DNA from: Burkholderiales bacterium
GTDB taxonomy: Bacteria; Pseudomonadota; Gammaproteobacteria; Burkholderiales; Burkholderiaceae_C
DNA: 58,332 nucleotides
Reading direction: 5' to 3'
Assembly: GCA_028864885.1 (NCBI GenBank)
Contig: JAGWLR010000006.1
Span: forward strand, 1 to 58,332
Part shown: in pieces, positions 44,763 to 54,148 of the stretch
Position numbering within the stretch: the stretch's first letter is position 1
How the letters are laid out: every line of letters begins with the position of its first letter
Program-made: the position numbers and the translations under genes
Notes under the pieces: model-generated
Seen by the model: only the letters and a program-made list of their open reading frames with translations
The model's database searches: none
What the model was told of the DNA's origin: nothing

Positions 44763-45641
44763 ATGACCAGACTTTGCTTGCTCGGCTGCGGCCTGATGGG
44801 CTCCCCCATGGCACGCCGCCTCTTGGATCACGGGTATACCCTGACTGTTTGGAACCGCACACCCGGCAAGGCCCAAGCCCTTTCCACATCAGGGGCACTG
44901 GTTGCGAGCACCCCTGCCCAGGCGGTGGCCGAGGCCGATGTCGTGATCACCATGCTGGAACATGGTGGCATCGTCGAAGACGTCCTCTTCAACCCAAGCT
45001 GGCCGGGTGCCGCAAGCGGTTTGCGGCCCGGCTCCCTCGTCATTGACATGAGTTCCATCTTGCCCGAGCAGGCTCAGGCGCATGCGGCCCGGCTGGCGAC
45101 ACAACAAGTCTCCCATCTGGATGCCCCGGTTTCCGGCGGCACCGTGGGGGCGGAAGCAGGCACCCTGGCCATCATGGCTGGGGGCACTGACGCCAACTTT
45201 GAAATAGCTCGCCCCATTCTGGAAGCACTGGGCCGTCCGGTCCACGTCGGCCCCAGCGGCACAGGCCAACTGACCAAGCTGGCCAATCAGATGATCGTGG
45301 GTATCACGATCGGCGCGGTCGCGGAAGCCCTGCTCCTGGCGCAAAGGGGCGGCGCTGACCCGGCCAAGGTACGTCAGGCGTTGCGAGGCGGCTTTGCTGA
45401 AAGCCGGATCCTCGAAGTGCACGGGCAACGCATGGTGGATCACGACTTTGCCAAACGCGGTTCGCTGGCCATTCAACTCAAGGACCTGCACAACGCCATG
45501 CACACAGCCCAGGCACTGGCGTTTGATGCCCCGATCACCCAGCACCTGACCAATCTGTATGCACAAGCCGCCGAGCACGGCTTCGCCGATCTGGATCAAT
45601 CTGGCTTGTACTGCGAGTTACAAAGGCATCAAGGCCGCTGA
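44763..45641 (+). CDS. NAD(P)-dependent beta-hydroxyacid dehydrogenase (GarR/MmsB type)
   Basis: A 292-residue enzyme of the 3-hydroxyisobutyrate/tartronate semialdehyde reductase family. The N-terminal Rossmann loop is LLGCGLMGSPMARRLL, with WNRTPGKA suggesting NADP preference. The DAPVSGGTVGAEAGTLAIMAGG loop and the catalytic Lys in LTKLANQMIVG are present. The most likely substrate is 2-hydroxy-3-oxopropionate, but 3-hydroxyisobutyrate cannot be excluded. It is followed by a small gene 22 bp later in the same direction. Confidence 0.85.
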   Translation: MTRLCLLGCGLMGSPMARRLLDHGYTLTVWNRTPGKAQALSTSGALVASTPAQAVAEADVVITMLEHGGIVEDVLFNPSWPGAASGLRPGSLVIDMSSILPEQAQAHAARLATQQVSHLDAPVSGGTVGAEAGTLAIMAGGTDANFEIARPILEALGRPVHVGPSGTGQLTKLANQMIVGITIGAVAEALLLAQRGGADPAKVRQALRGGFAESRILEVHGQRMVDHDFAKRGSLAIQLKDLHNAMHTAQALAFDAPITQHLTNLYAQAAEHGFADLDQSGLYCELQRHQGR

Positions 45642-45663
45642 CATTTCCGACGATCCCGAATTC

Positions 45664-45885
45664 ATGCTCAACTTGATCCTCCCGCCTCTGACCGACAAGG
45701 ATGCCGCGCAACGCATGTTCAAGCTGTTGCAAGACGCCGCAGCGGCTCAAGGCGTCGAACTCAGAACGCCTCCCAGCGAACCTACCACCTGTTGCGGCAA
45801 GGGGTGCAATGGTTGCGTCTGGGAGGGCTACTACGAAGCCGTCGTGTACTGGCGCGATGAGGCACTGCTGATCCTTTCAGACTAA
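45664..45885 (+). CDS. small oxidoreductase-like domain protein
   Basis: A 73-residue protein with the short Cys-rich motif TTCCGKGCNGCVWEGYYEAVVYWRDEAL of the Oxidored-like family (seen in the N-terminus of some oxidoreductases and in small standalone proteins). Four cysteines (CC...C..C) may bind a metal or an iron-sulfur cluster. ATG 45664 is preferred; the open frame runs upstream into the dehydrogenase gene in another frame. It probably shares the dehydrogenase transcript. The function is unknown. Confidence 0.75.
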   Translation: MLNLILPPLTDKDAAQRMFKLLQDAAAAQGVELRTPPSEPTTCCGKGCNGCVWEGYYEAVVYWRDEALLILSD

Positions 45886-45906
45886 GCCCTCGGCCCGCAG
45901 CAGCCG

Positions 45907-48567
45907 TCAAGTGATCTTGAACTTGAACTGCCCGGCTTTGCTCGCACTGACCTTGATTTTGCTGAGCGCCTTGCCCTCGGCCATCCTGGCCAACACCGCA
46001 TCGGCCACTTCAGGCAATAGAGACCCATTCAGCACGTGGTCCACCGCACGGGCCCCCGTATCCACCTCGGTGCAGCGGCTCAACACCAACTCCATCAGGG
46101 CCTCGTCGTAATCCAATGTCGCCTGGTGATTGCTCTGCACACGCTGCGCAATCCGATCCAGTTTGAGCTGAATGACATCCATCAGTACGTCGTCGCTCAG
46201 GGGGTAGTACGGGATCACCTTGGTTCGCCCGATGAAAGCGGGCTTGAAGACCTTGTAGAGCGTCGGACGAAGCTGATCCGCCAACTCTTCGGCCGCAGGC
46301 AATTCGCCCCCCGATTTCAGCACCATGCCACCCGCCTCAGCATCGTGCTTGAAGCAGGCCTGCATGATGCTTTGCGAGCCCGCATTCGACGTCAGGATGA
46401 TCACCGTGTTGCGGAAATCAATCTCTCGGCCTTCCGCGTCGTCCATGACGCCCTTGTCGAAGACCTGGAAGAACATTTCCAGCACGTCGGGGTGCGCCTT
46501 TTCAACTTCATCCAGCAACAACACGCTGTAGGGCTTGCGCCGCACCGCCTCGGTCAGCACGCCGCCTTCGCCATAGCCCACGTAGCCCGGAGGCGAGCCT
46601 TTGAGGCCACTGACACTGTGGGCTTCCTGGTACTCGCTCATGTTGATGGTGATCAGGTTGCGCTCGCCGCCATACAAGATGTCGGCCAAGGCCAGGGCGG
46701 TTTCGGTTTTCCCGACCCCTGACGGGCCCACAAACAAAAACACACCCTTGGGCTTATTGGGATCCTCCAGACCAGCCCTCGCGGTTCTGACCCGTTGAGC
46801 GATCGCGGCCAAAGCGTGATCCTGACCGATCACGCGCTGCTGCAAGGTTTCCTGAAGGTTGCGGACCGTCTTGATCTCGTCTTTGACCATCTTGCCCAGG
46901 GGAATACCCGTCCAGGATGCGACGATTTCAGCCACCACATGCCCATCCACCTGCAGTGGAACCAAGGGGCGCTCGCCCTGCAGCGCCGCCAACTCGGCTT
47001 GCTTGCCCTGCAGCAAATCGCGATCCGCGTCATGCCCCTCTTCTACACGCTGACGCAAGGCGCGAATGTCGGCCACCAGTTGCTGCTCGAACGTCCAACG
47101 CGTCTCGTCTGCTTGCAAGGCAGCCTCGATTTCTTGCCGCATTTGGGCTAACTCATCCAGGCGGCCGCCGTGCTTCGTACCGGTAGTGACTTCGCGACGC
47201 AGCACCTGCTCCTCTGCTGCCAAACGCTCCAGACGCTTGCGTGCATCTTCGATGCGAGCCGGCGTTGAGCTCTGCCCCAGAGCCACCTTGGCACAAGCAG
47301 TGTCGAGCACACTGATGGCCTTGTCTGGCAGTTGGCGTCCGCTGATGTAGCGGGCGGACAAACGCACGGCCTCCGAGATCGCTTCATCGTACAGACGAAC
47401 GCCGAAGTGTTGCTCCATCAAGGGGGCCATGCCACGCAACATGGCGCAGGCCAACTCTTCACTGGGCTCTTCCACCTTGATCACCTGGAAACGTCGCGCC
47501 AGCGCAGGGTCCTTCTCAAAATATTTTTTGTACTCGCCCCAGGTGGTCGCCGCAATGGTGCGCAGCTCACTTCGCGCCAGTGCGGGCTTGAGCAAATTGG
47601 CCGCATCGTTCTGCCCGGCCTGACCGCCTGCCCCGATCATCGTGTGGGCTTCATCGATGAAGAGGATGATCGGATGCGGGCTGCGCTTGACCTCATCGAT
47701 CACGTTCTTGAGACGGTTCTCGAACTCGCCCTTCACAGAAGCGCCGGCTTGCAGCAGCCCCATGTCCAGCACGTGAATGGCCACCCCCTGCAACGACTCG
47801 GGCACATCGTTCTGCGCCACCCGCAACGCCAAACCTTCCACCACGGCGGTTTTGCCAACCCCGGCCTCGCCCGTCAGGATCGGGTTGTTCTGGCGCCGAC
47901 GCATCAAGATGTCCATGGCCTGCCGGATTTCGGCATCCCGCCCGATCACCGGATCGACTTTGCCGTCACGGGCCCGCTGGGTCAGATTGGTGGTGAATTG
48001 ATCAAGGGCGGGCGTCTTGCCTACGGCAGAAGGATCCACCGCTTCAACGCCCTCAGCCCCTTCAGAAGAGGCGTGATTGGCGTGACCGACCTGCTCAGGC
48101 GAGCCGTTCGTCAACTCGTCAAACTTGTGCTTCAACTCCTCCACCTTGAAACGGGCGAACAAGCGCGAAGCGCGGTATGCCATCTGGCTGAGGCTGGGCT
48201 CGGTCAACAGAGCCAACAACAGGTGCCCACTGCGGATCTGCGCTGGCGGAGTTTCCAAAGACGCGATCAACCAGCCATGCTCCAGCAACACCGGCAAATG
48301 CGCCGAGAAAACAGGGGTTCTGGTGCTGCCCGTTTTGAAGTTGGACAACTCCCGCTCCAAGTCCCGCTGCAACTCGGTGATCGACACGTCAAAGCGTTGG
48401 CACAGAATCGTCAGGTCAGAGACGGGTTGCTCCAACAAGGCCAACAAGAGGTGTTCGACATCGACCTCGTAATGCCCTCGTGACAGGCAAAGACTAGCAG
48501 CGCGCTCCGCAGCCCGACGCGTCAAATCGTTCAACTTTGAAATGAGCGTTTTGAGGTTTTGACTCAT
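45907..48567 (-). CDS. clpV: type VI secretion ATPase ClpV (TssH)
   Basis: A AAA+ disaggregase of about 886 residues that pulls apart contracted TssBC sheaths. An N-terminal double Clp repeat (residues about 10-150) is followed by AAA1 with Walker A GEAGVGKTAVVEG, a coiled-coil middle domain (about 410-520), AAA2 with GPSGVGKTETALAL and Walker B LLLDEVEKAH, and the Clp C-terminal domain. ATG 48567 has GGGAG 8 nt upstream; 26 codons of extra open frame before it are unlikely to be coding. It is the last gene of the minus-strand T6SS unit and ends 21 bp from a convergent gene. Confidence 0.95.
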   Translation of the reverse strand: MSQNLKTLISKLNDLTRRAAERAASLCLSRGHYEVDVEHLLLALLEQPVSDLTILCQRFDVSITELQRDLERELSNFKTGSTRTPVFSAHLPVLLEHGWLIASLETPPAQIRSGHLLLALLTEPSLSQMAYRASRLFARFKVEELKHKFDELTNGSPEQVGHANHASSEGAEGVEAVDPSAVGKTPALDQFTTNLTQRARDGKVDPVIGRDAEIRQAMDILMRRRQNNPILTGEAGVGKTAVVEGLALRVAQNDVPESLQGVAIHVLDMGLLQAGASVKGEFENRLKNVIDEVKRSPHPIILFIDEAHTMIGAGGQAGQNDAANLLKPALARSELRTIAATTWGEYKKYFEKDPALARRFQVIKVEEPSEELACAMLRGMAPLMEQHFGVRLYDEAISEAVRLSARYISGRQLPDKAISVLDTACAKVALGQSSTPARIEDARKRLERLAAEEQVLRREVTTGTKHGGRLDELAQMRQEIEAALQADETRWTFEQQLVADIRALRQRVEEGHDADRDLLQGKQAELAALQGERPLVPLQVDGHVVAEIVASWTGIPLGKMVKDEIKTVRNLQETLQQRVIGQDHALAAIAQRVRTARAGLEDPNKPKGVFLFVGPSGVGKTETALALADILYGGERNLITINMSEYQEAHSVSGLKGSPPGYVGYGEGGVLTEAVRRKPYSVLLLDEVEKAHPDVLEMFFQVFDKGVMDDAEGREIDFRNTVIILTSNAGSQSIMQACFKHDAEAGGMVLKSGGELPAAEELADQLRPTLYKVFKPAFIGRTKVIPYYPLSDDVLMDVIQLKLDRIAQRVQSNHQATLDYDEALMELVLSRCTEVDTGARAVDHVLNGSLLPEVADAVLARMAEGKALSKIKVSASKAGQFKFKIT

Positions 48568-48613
48568 GATGATGACTCCCTGAAACCATTGTTGAATTTG
48601 TGAATTGCAGACC

Positions 48614-49726
48614 TCAAGCTGCAGCTTGAAGGTCGTAGCGCACATCGACCCGATCGACTTGGGTCGCTTGCGTCAAAAGAAAGGTGTCCCACCCCAATCG
48701 GTGGCTGAGTGGATCTCGACCAGAATTCAGCTCGAGCCCCTTCACGTGGTCGCCCAAGAGCTTGAGATTGACCTCCAGCGTTTGCGCGGCACCAAAGAAC
48801 AAGGTCAGCCACTGTTGCAATGCCCTGGCGCCACGACTGCCCGGCAAGAACTGTCTGACTCGTTCTTCGGGGATCGGGCCCAGCACCACTCGCATGCACA
48901 GATCTCGCTGCCACACGCGCTCCCCCAACATCGCTGTGGCGCCTAGCAAGCCCAGCCCCTTGCGCAAGGGGTGCTGTACCCCCAGGTAGGAACGCCCCGC
49001 TTCAGGCAAGTCATACCAACGCCCAACGAACTGTTCGATTTCGACCGGCACCCGAAAGTAATCCCGCAAAATGGCTCGTACTTGAGAGACCGACCAAGTG
49101 CGATGCTGAAGCGCACCCGCGTAATACGCCAGAGCCTCTGGCGGAATGGCCTCTGCGTGCGAACGGGTCCGTCGAGCGGGACGACTGCCAACCAGATCAG
49201 AGGCCCCAGCCAAGGCCAAGGTCAAGGGCAGAAAGCCATTGGATCGCTTGGATTCGAATTGGAATCCAAGCTGATACTTTTTCCAGGCCTCATAAAACAA
49301 TCGCACCGCACGGTCGCTGAAAAGATCCATGAAGGCGCGTGCCCCCATGTCCTTCTGATACAGCTCGCGTTGCGCGATGGCTTCGGTGTAGAACACGGGC
49401 AGCGTGCCAGACACCCCCAACAGCCCCATGAAGGCGGGCGTCAGGGTCACCCGATCGATTTGCGCAACCGGCATTGACACAGACGCTGCATCGCTGCACG
49501 TTGTTGCGTCACGCCATTGCACCACCAGCGATTCCACCTCGCTGGCCGGGAACGACAAGGAAATGGAATTGCGAAACTGTATCCGCTGCAATCCAGAACG
49601 GGCTTCCGATCCTTCATCCAGCCAGCGATCCAAAAGACGCACAGCCTGAAAGAACTGAAACTGCTGGGGTGTATCCAGCAGACGTTCGATCACACCAGTT
49701 GCATTGCGCCGTTGCGTGGGGGGCAT
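48614..49726 (-). CDS. tssG: type VI secretion baseplate subunit TssG
   Basis: A 370-residue TssG/ImpH/VasB protein. The N-terminal FFQAVRLLDRWL and GVSGTLPVFYTEAI segments and the central VPVEIEQFVGRWYDLP are typical. With TssF it forms the baseplate wedge around the TssK trimers. Its start lies inside the 3' end of tssF (37-bp overlap), so translation is probably coupled. It is followed by clpV after 46 bp. Confidence 0.93.
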   Translation of the reverse strand: MPPTQRRNATGVIERLLDTPQQFQFFQAVRLLDRWLDEGSEARSGLQRIQFRNSISLSFPASEVESLVVQWRDATTCSDAASVSMPVAQIDRVTLTPAFMGLLGVSGTLPVFYTEAIAQRELYQKDMGARAFMDLFSDRAVRLFYEAWKKYQLGFQFESKRSNGFLPLTLALAGASDLVGSRPARRTRSHAEAIPPEALAYYAGALQHRTWSVSQVRAILRDYFRVPVEIEQFVGRWYDLPEAGRSYLGVQHPLRKGLGLLGATAMLGERVWQRDLCMRVVLGPIPEERVRQFLPGSRGARALQQWLTLFFGAAQTLEVNLKLLGDHVKGLELNSGRDPLSHRLGWDTFLLTQATQVDRVDVRYDLQAAA

Positions 49727-51615
49727 GACATCACCACCTCGTTCGTGCGCGCAGACACCACCGTCAATTGGGTGAAGCTGTTCGCATGAACATATAAGCC
49801 AAAAAAGTGATCGAGGACGGAAACAAAGAGACTCAGCCCAGCACCCACAAAACCGGATTCATCCACCACCACCCTGATCTCGGTCCCTCGGACAAAACAG
49901 GCAAATGGCTGCCCCGGCAGCCACGCTGTGGCCGGCTTGAACTCAATGCCTTGAATGGCGTCGATCTGACGCCGGTTGGTGGCACTACGAGGCAGGTCAT
50001 ACAGGCGAAACATCTCACGTAAGCCATCGGCCCCCGCCAAAGTCAGGGACAAATGGTTCAAGGACAAATGCGAGATCAAACGCCACAAGGCGCCATTGCC
50101 ACGCTCGAACCTCATGCTCAAAGATGGCTTCTTCAGCAAGCGGATTTCCTTGGCTAATCCGCCCCCCTCCATAAACAGATCGCCTCCGGCGGCACCGATC
50201 GTCATCCTGGAGGGCAGGTCACGATTGGTGGCAGAAACCTGCAGGGAAAGCGATTCTGTTTGAGGCAAGGTGGGCTGAAAATCGAGATCAACAATGGACA
50301 ACTCTGTCTCGTAGCCGGGGCTCTGTTCGCCGACCTCATCATCGCGCCGAGCGAACCAATAGCACCCGCTGTCCGAGCGAGGTTCTTCCATCGACTCTGC
50401 TTCATCCAACCAATCGTCGTGACGAATGGAGAAAAAGGGTCTGAACTCCTGTATCGATTCCCCCTGGGCCGTCTTCTTGACGCGGAAGACCTTGTTGATC
50501 GAATACACCTCATAGCCGAATGCCCGCCGACCATCCACTACAACCGGGTAGGACGTTGACTCGTGCGTAATACGAATGGGATCAGCTGGCTGCTCAAAGT
50601 GATTGATGACCGGCGTACAACCCAGTTGCAGATTACGCACGTCGACCATTTCCAAAAGCCGGCACTCATCCGAGTCAGCGCGAATGCCTCGCATCACCAG
50701 ATGCAGGGTCACAGAGCGCTCAGTGGCCTCACCTGGCCCTAAACGCCCGGGTTGCGCGAGCGGAGCGTTTGCGCCCGGGAAAGGCACATCAACAAAATTG
50801 AACTTCTCTGGATAAGAAAAGTATTCCGTCAACAGGCGGTAGGCTTCGTGGCTGCGGGGATCTGCAGGCAACAATGCTTGGTCTTCATCGAACCCTGCCA
50901 GACAAGGCCTCGACGTTTCTGCCATGGAAGTTGACGCCCCTTGCCAGGCCTCGCCTTCTCGCCACTGAATCAGGACATCTGCAACACGGGTACAAAGGGC
51001 TTCTCGCAAGACACTGACCTGCGCGCTGTCTCCATCCAAATAGAAGCGCAGAGGCTCTGCCATCACCTCATCCCAACGCGCTTGAGGTGCCTTCAGTGAA
51101 AGGCTCAAAGACAGAACCGACGTGGCATCCGATGGCAGCCTCGTTCCTGACGGGGCCACAACCGCGCTTCGAAAAGAAACATGATCGACAACAAGAGGCA
51201 GGAGTCGAACATCCTGCGTGGTCTTGAATTTGCATGCCACACCCTGAACAGGGCGCCCGGAAAGCACCGTACCTCGGTTGACCACTGATGGCTTGCTCAA
51301 CTGACCGATGGCTGCACCCAACTGGAACTGCGCGATCGAACACGACGGAAAGGGCCGCAGATAGTGGGGGTAAAGAACCTCCAGTAGCGATTCGGTAAAC
51401 AGCGGGAAATCATCGTCCAGTCGCTTGTGAATCCTGGCTGACAACAGCGCAAAAGATTCGATCATCCGCTCGGCGTGCGGATCGGCTGACTTGTCAGAGC
51501 CAATCTGAAGCGCCGCCGCAATCTTGGGATACGCTTGCGCGAATGCACGCCCTCTCGACCGCAGATCGCTCAGTTCCTTTTCGTAATAGGGCAGCAAGGC
51601 CTTCATCGCGGTCAC
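49690..51615 (-). CDS. tssF: type VI secretion baseplate subunit TssF
   Basis: A 641-residue TssF/ImpG/VasA protein. The family N-terminus ALLPYYEKELSDLRSRGRAFAQAYPKIAAAL is clear, followed by ERMIESFALLSARIHKRLDDDFP and YPHYLRPFPSCSI. The GTG start overlaps the tssE stop as GTGA; an in-frame ATG three codons later could also serve. It overlaps tssG at the other end, so tssE, tssF and tssG form a translationally coupled baseplate module. Confidence 0.94.
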   Translation of the reverse strand: MTAMKALLPYYEKELSDLRSRGRAFAQAYPKIAAALQIGSDKSADPHAERMIESFALLSARIHKRLDDDFPLFTESLLEVLYPHYLRPFPSCSIAQFQLGAAIGQLSKPSVVNRGTVLSGRPVQGVACKFKTTQDVRLLPLVVDHVSFRSAVVAPSGTRLPSDATSVLSLSLSLKAPQARWDEVMAEPLRFYLDGDSAQVSVLREALCTRVADVLIQWREGEAWQGASTSMAETSRPCLAGFDEDQALLPADPRSHEAYRLLTEYFSYPEKFNFVDVPFPGANAPLAQPGRLGPGEATERSVTLHLVMRGIRADSDECRLLEMVDVRNLQLGCTPVINHFEQPADPIRITHESTSYPVVVDGRRAFGYEVYSINKVFRVKKTAQGESIQEFRPFFSIRHDDWLDEAESMEEPRSDSGCYWFARRDDEVGEQSPGYETELSIVDLDFQPTLPQTESLSLQVSATNRDLPSRMTIGAAGGDLFMEGGGLAKEIRLLKKPSLSMRFERGNGALWRLISHLSLNHLSLTLAGADGLREMFRLYDLPRSATNRRQIDAIQGIEFKPATAWLPGQPFACFVRGTEIRVVVDESGFVGAGLSLFVSVLDHFFGLYVHANSFTQLTVVSARTNEVVMSCPPRNGAMQLV

Positions 51616-52079
51616 ACCAAGGTTTGAACTTTGTACAACATTCCAGCGGCATCAAACAGGGCGTCGAAATTCACTTGCTCACGCCCGTTCGACATGTGCA
51701 AGACCGCCCGAATGTCAAAGGCCATTTTGTGAACCTCGGATCGCTGATCGCGCAACTGCACCACAACCGCGCTGAGCCTTTTATCGAACTGCTCGATTGC
51801 TCGCGCCAAGCTTTGACAGATTTGAAACCGGTCCACGCCACTCGACAAACTGCGGCTCGAGAAATCAGGAATGCCGAAGTTGGCCACCGAGGCATCGGCC
51901 AGGGGATACGACTCGGTATCCTCTTCGGACAGGCCGCGACGGGAGTTGAGCAGCCGTTCTAAATCGGCTGCCACAGATGCCTTGAATTGATGGAGATCGA
52001 CGCCTGCATTCACACCCACATCAGGCGGCAACAGACGATCCCAGATGGAAGCCTCGTAACGCATAAAAAAAGGCCGCAT
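51612..52079 (-). CDS. tssE: type VI secretion baseplate subunit TssE
   Basis: A gp25-like baseplate protein of about 155 residues. It has SIWDRL near the N-terminus and the lysozyme-like gp25 fold pattern with YPLADASVANFGIPDFSS and IRAVLHMSN. Two starts are possible: ATG 52079, with AGAGAGG 8 nt upstream, and ATG 52064, which directly follows a run of seven T and has no ribosome site. The first lies inside the loop and stem of the hcp terminator, so terminator folding and tssE initiation compete. It is coupled to tssF through a GTGA overlap. Confidence 0.88.
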   Translation of the reverse strand: MRPFFMRYEASIWDRLLPPDVGVNAGVDLHQFKASVAADLERLLNSRRGLSEEDTESYPLADASVANFGIPDFSSRSLSSGVDRFQICQSLARAIEQFDKRLSAVVVQLRDQRSEVHKMAFDIRAVLHMSNGREQVNFDALFDAAGMLYKVQTLV

Positions 52080-52089
52080 CAAGCGGCCT
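52064..52089 (-). terminator. rho-independent terminator between hcp and tssE, overlapping the tssE start
   Basis: The stem AGGCCGC / GCGGCCT with loop TTGAT is followed on the minus strand by seven T that run directly into an ATG of tssE. It lies 17 bp after the hcp stop. It would let most transcripts end after hcp and give lower expression of the baseplate genes and clpV. Confidence 0.85.
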
Positions 52090-52105
52090 CTCTGATTGAA
52101 CTGAG

Positions 52106-52621
52106 TTAAGCCGCGGCTGCTTTGTTGAGGGCCAGATCCCAGCCGCCCACGTCCTTGCCGACGTTGGCATCACCATCCGTCTTCGAGCCCTTGTAGACCC
52201 AGACCACCTTGGCATACTTGATGCCAACGGTTTCAGTGGGCAAGCCCTCGGCCATCACGCTGGGGGTCACGCTGGAGATCACCGCGTTGAACAACTTGAT
52301 GGTCAGATAGTTGGTGCGCACCGAACCCTGGGCACGATAGAACTCAATGTCCACGTCGTAAGCATACCCAGCAGACACCGCTTCCCAGATGTAGGGGCTG
52401 GATTTGTCGATGTCTTTCGTGAACCGCATTTCTTCGTGTTCGCAACGCTCAGCGGTGTGGCCACCAGCAGACGACGAAGTCGCCGACTTAGGCTGACGCA
52501 TGGCATGCATCCACGAAGTGATCTCCATCCACTTGCCATCCTTGTGGGCGTCGTCGAGCGACTCACCCGGGATGTCTTTGGAGTTGGTTTTTTTGGTGAA
52601 CTTGAGATAGATGTCTTTCAT
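52106..52621 (-). CDS. hcp: type VI secretion tube protein Hcp (TssD)
   Basis: A 171-residue inner-tube protein. It begins MKDIYLKFTKKTNSKDIPGES and has the family segments ITSWMHAMRQP, CEHEEMRFTKDIDKSSPYIWEAVSAG and EFYRAQGS. The ribosome site AGGAGG is strong and close to consensus. An additional 14-bp palindrome lies just upstream of it, and a terminator lies just downstream, so this gene appears set up for high expression between tssC and tssE. Confidence 0.96.
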   Translation of the reverse strand: MKDIYLKFTKKTNSKDIPGESLDDAHKDGKWMEITSWMHAMRQPKSATSSSAGGHTAERCEHEEMRFTKDIDKSSPYIWEAVSAGYAYDVDIEFYRAQGSVRTNYLTIKLFNAVISSVTPSVMAEGLPTETVGIKYAKVVWVYKGSKTDGDANVGKDVGGWDLALNKAAAA

Positions 52622-52630
52622 GTTTTCCTC

Positions 52631-52644
52631 CTAACGATCGTTAG
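52631..52644. promoter_or_regulatory. 14-bp palindrome at the hcp ribosome site
   Basis: CTAACGATCGTTAG is a perfect palindrome that ends directly at the AGGAGG of hcp, in the 47-bp gap after tssC. In RNA it can form a five-base stem with a GAUC loop next to the ribosome site. It may be a regulator site, an mRNA processing or stability element. Confidence 0.5.
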
Positions 52645-52668
52645 TGTGTTTTCAGCCCTACCCAAGAA

Positions 52669-54144
52669 TCAGGAACCCTGGGGCAGCTCTGCAACCAATC
52701 GAAGCGAGACAGACAGCTCGTCCAACTGGAAGTGAGGGCGCAAGAAGGAGACCGCACGGTAAACACCCGGCTTACCTGGCACTTCTTGAACCTGGATCGA
52801 CGCTTCGCGCAAGGGGTACTTGGCCTTTTGCTCTTGCGATGCATCGTCCGAATTCAGAACGTATTCGTTGATCCATTGGTTCAAATACGTTTCAATCGAG
52901 CCGGCGGAGGCAAAGCTACCGACCTTGTCTCGCAGCATCGATTTCAAATAATGCGAAATCCGGCAGACTGCAAACATGTACTGAAGCTGTGCAGACAGTC
53001 GGGCATTGGCGTTAGCCGAATCAGAGTCGTACTTCTTGACCTTCTGCACCGACTGCGCCCCGAAGAACGCCGCGTAATCGGTGTTCTTGCAATGCACAAG
53101 CGGAATGAAGCCCAGGTCATTCAATTCTTTTTCGCGCCGATCGGTGATTGAAATCTCGGTAGGACACTTCAGTGCCACTTCGCCATCGTCGGTGCGGAAG
53201 GTGTGAGTCGGCAGACCTTCAACCAGGCCCCCTCCCTCGACGCCGCGGATGGCTGCACACCAGCCATACAGTTCGAATGCGGCTGTCAATCTGGCACCAA
53301 AGGCATACGCAGCATTGACCCACAGATAACGAGAGTGATCGGTTCCGTCAGTGCGCTCAACAAAGTTGAACCCTTCACAGGTCACACCGTCCTTGGGATC
53401 AAATGGCTGGCGCCCCAGGAAGTGCGGCAGGGTCAGGCCGACATAACGCGCATCCTCGGACTCACGGAAAGACTTCCATTTCGCATATTCGACAGTGTCG
53501 AACACCTTGGCCAGATCACGTGGTTTGCCCAGATCGGTAAAGGCTTCCAACCCGAATAGTTCAGGTGAAGCGGCAGAGATGAAGGGGGCGTGAGAAGCCG
53601 CTGCCACATGCGACATCTGCTCGACAAAGTACATGTCTTCTACGCCGCGCCCAATCTCAAAATCACCGATCAAGGTTGCGAAGGGCGCACCGCCAAAGGT
53701 GCCGAACTCTTCTTCGTAGACCTTCTTGAACAATGCAGACTGGTCAAAGTCTATGGAGGTCTTGAAATCCTTGATCAGCTCTTTCTTGGTGGCATTGAAG
53801 ACCTTGATCTTCATTTGCTCACCCGTAGAGGTTTGCTTGCACAAGTATTGAAGACCAGTCCACGAAGATTCGAGCTTCTGGAATTCGGCGGCGTGCATCA
53901 CCTCGCTAAGCTGATCGGAAATCAACTGGTCGAGTTCGGCGATGCGAGCGTCAATGGTGGCAGAGAGGTTCTCGGACACGGTCACCGTGCCTTGCATGAC
54001 CTCTTTGACCAACTCTGAAATCAGGTCTTTGGCGCGAGCGTGCTCGGTGTCCGTCTTGGCCACCTTGCTTTGCGAAACAATCTGATCCAGCAGACCGTGG
54101 TTTTCGATCACGGCGCCAGTCTGGGGTTGAAGTTGAGCACTCAT
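52669..54144 (-). CDS. tssC: type VI secretion contractile sheath large subunit TssC
   Basis: A 491-residue sheath protein (VipB). After MSAQLQPQTGAVIENHGLLDQ come LSATIDARIAELDQLISDQLSEVMHAAEFQKLESSW and GLQYLCKQT, then the long C-terminal sheath domain with GRGVEDMYFVEQMSHVAAASHAPF and HYLKSMLRDKVGS, all strongly conserved. ATG 54144 is chosen; the frame stays open 66 codons upstream only because it passes through tssB in another frame. It starts four bases after the tssB stop. Confidence 0.96.
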   Translation of the reverse strand: MSAQLQPQTGAVIENHGLLDQIVSQSKVAKTDTEHARAKDLISELVKEVMQGTVTVSENLSATIDARIAELDQLISDQLSEVMHAAEFQKLESSWTGLQYLCKQTSTGEQMKIKVFNATKKELIKDFKTSIDFDQSALFKKVYEEEFGTFGGAPFATLIGDFEIGRGVEDMYFVEQMSHVAAASHAPFISAASPELFGLEAFTDLGKPRDLAKVFDTVEYAKWKSFRESEDARYVGLTLPHFLGRQPFDPKDGVTCEGFNFVERTDGTDHSRYLWVNAAYAFGARLTAAFELYGWCAAIRGVEGGGLVEGLPTHTFRTDDGEVALKCPTEISITDRREKELNDLGFIPLVHCKNTDYAAFFGAQSVQKVKKYDSDSANANARLSAQLQYMFAVCRISHYLKSMLRDKVGSFASAGSIETYLNQWINEYVLNSDDASQEQKAKYPLREASIQVQEVPGKPGVYRAVSFLRPHFQLDELSVSLRLVAELPQGS

Positions 54145-54148
54145 GGGA

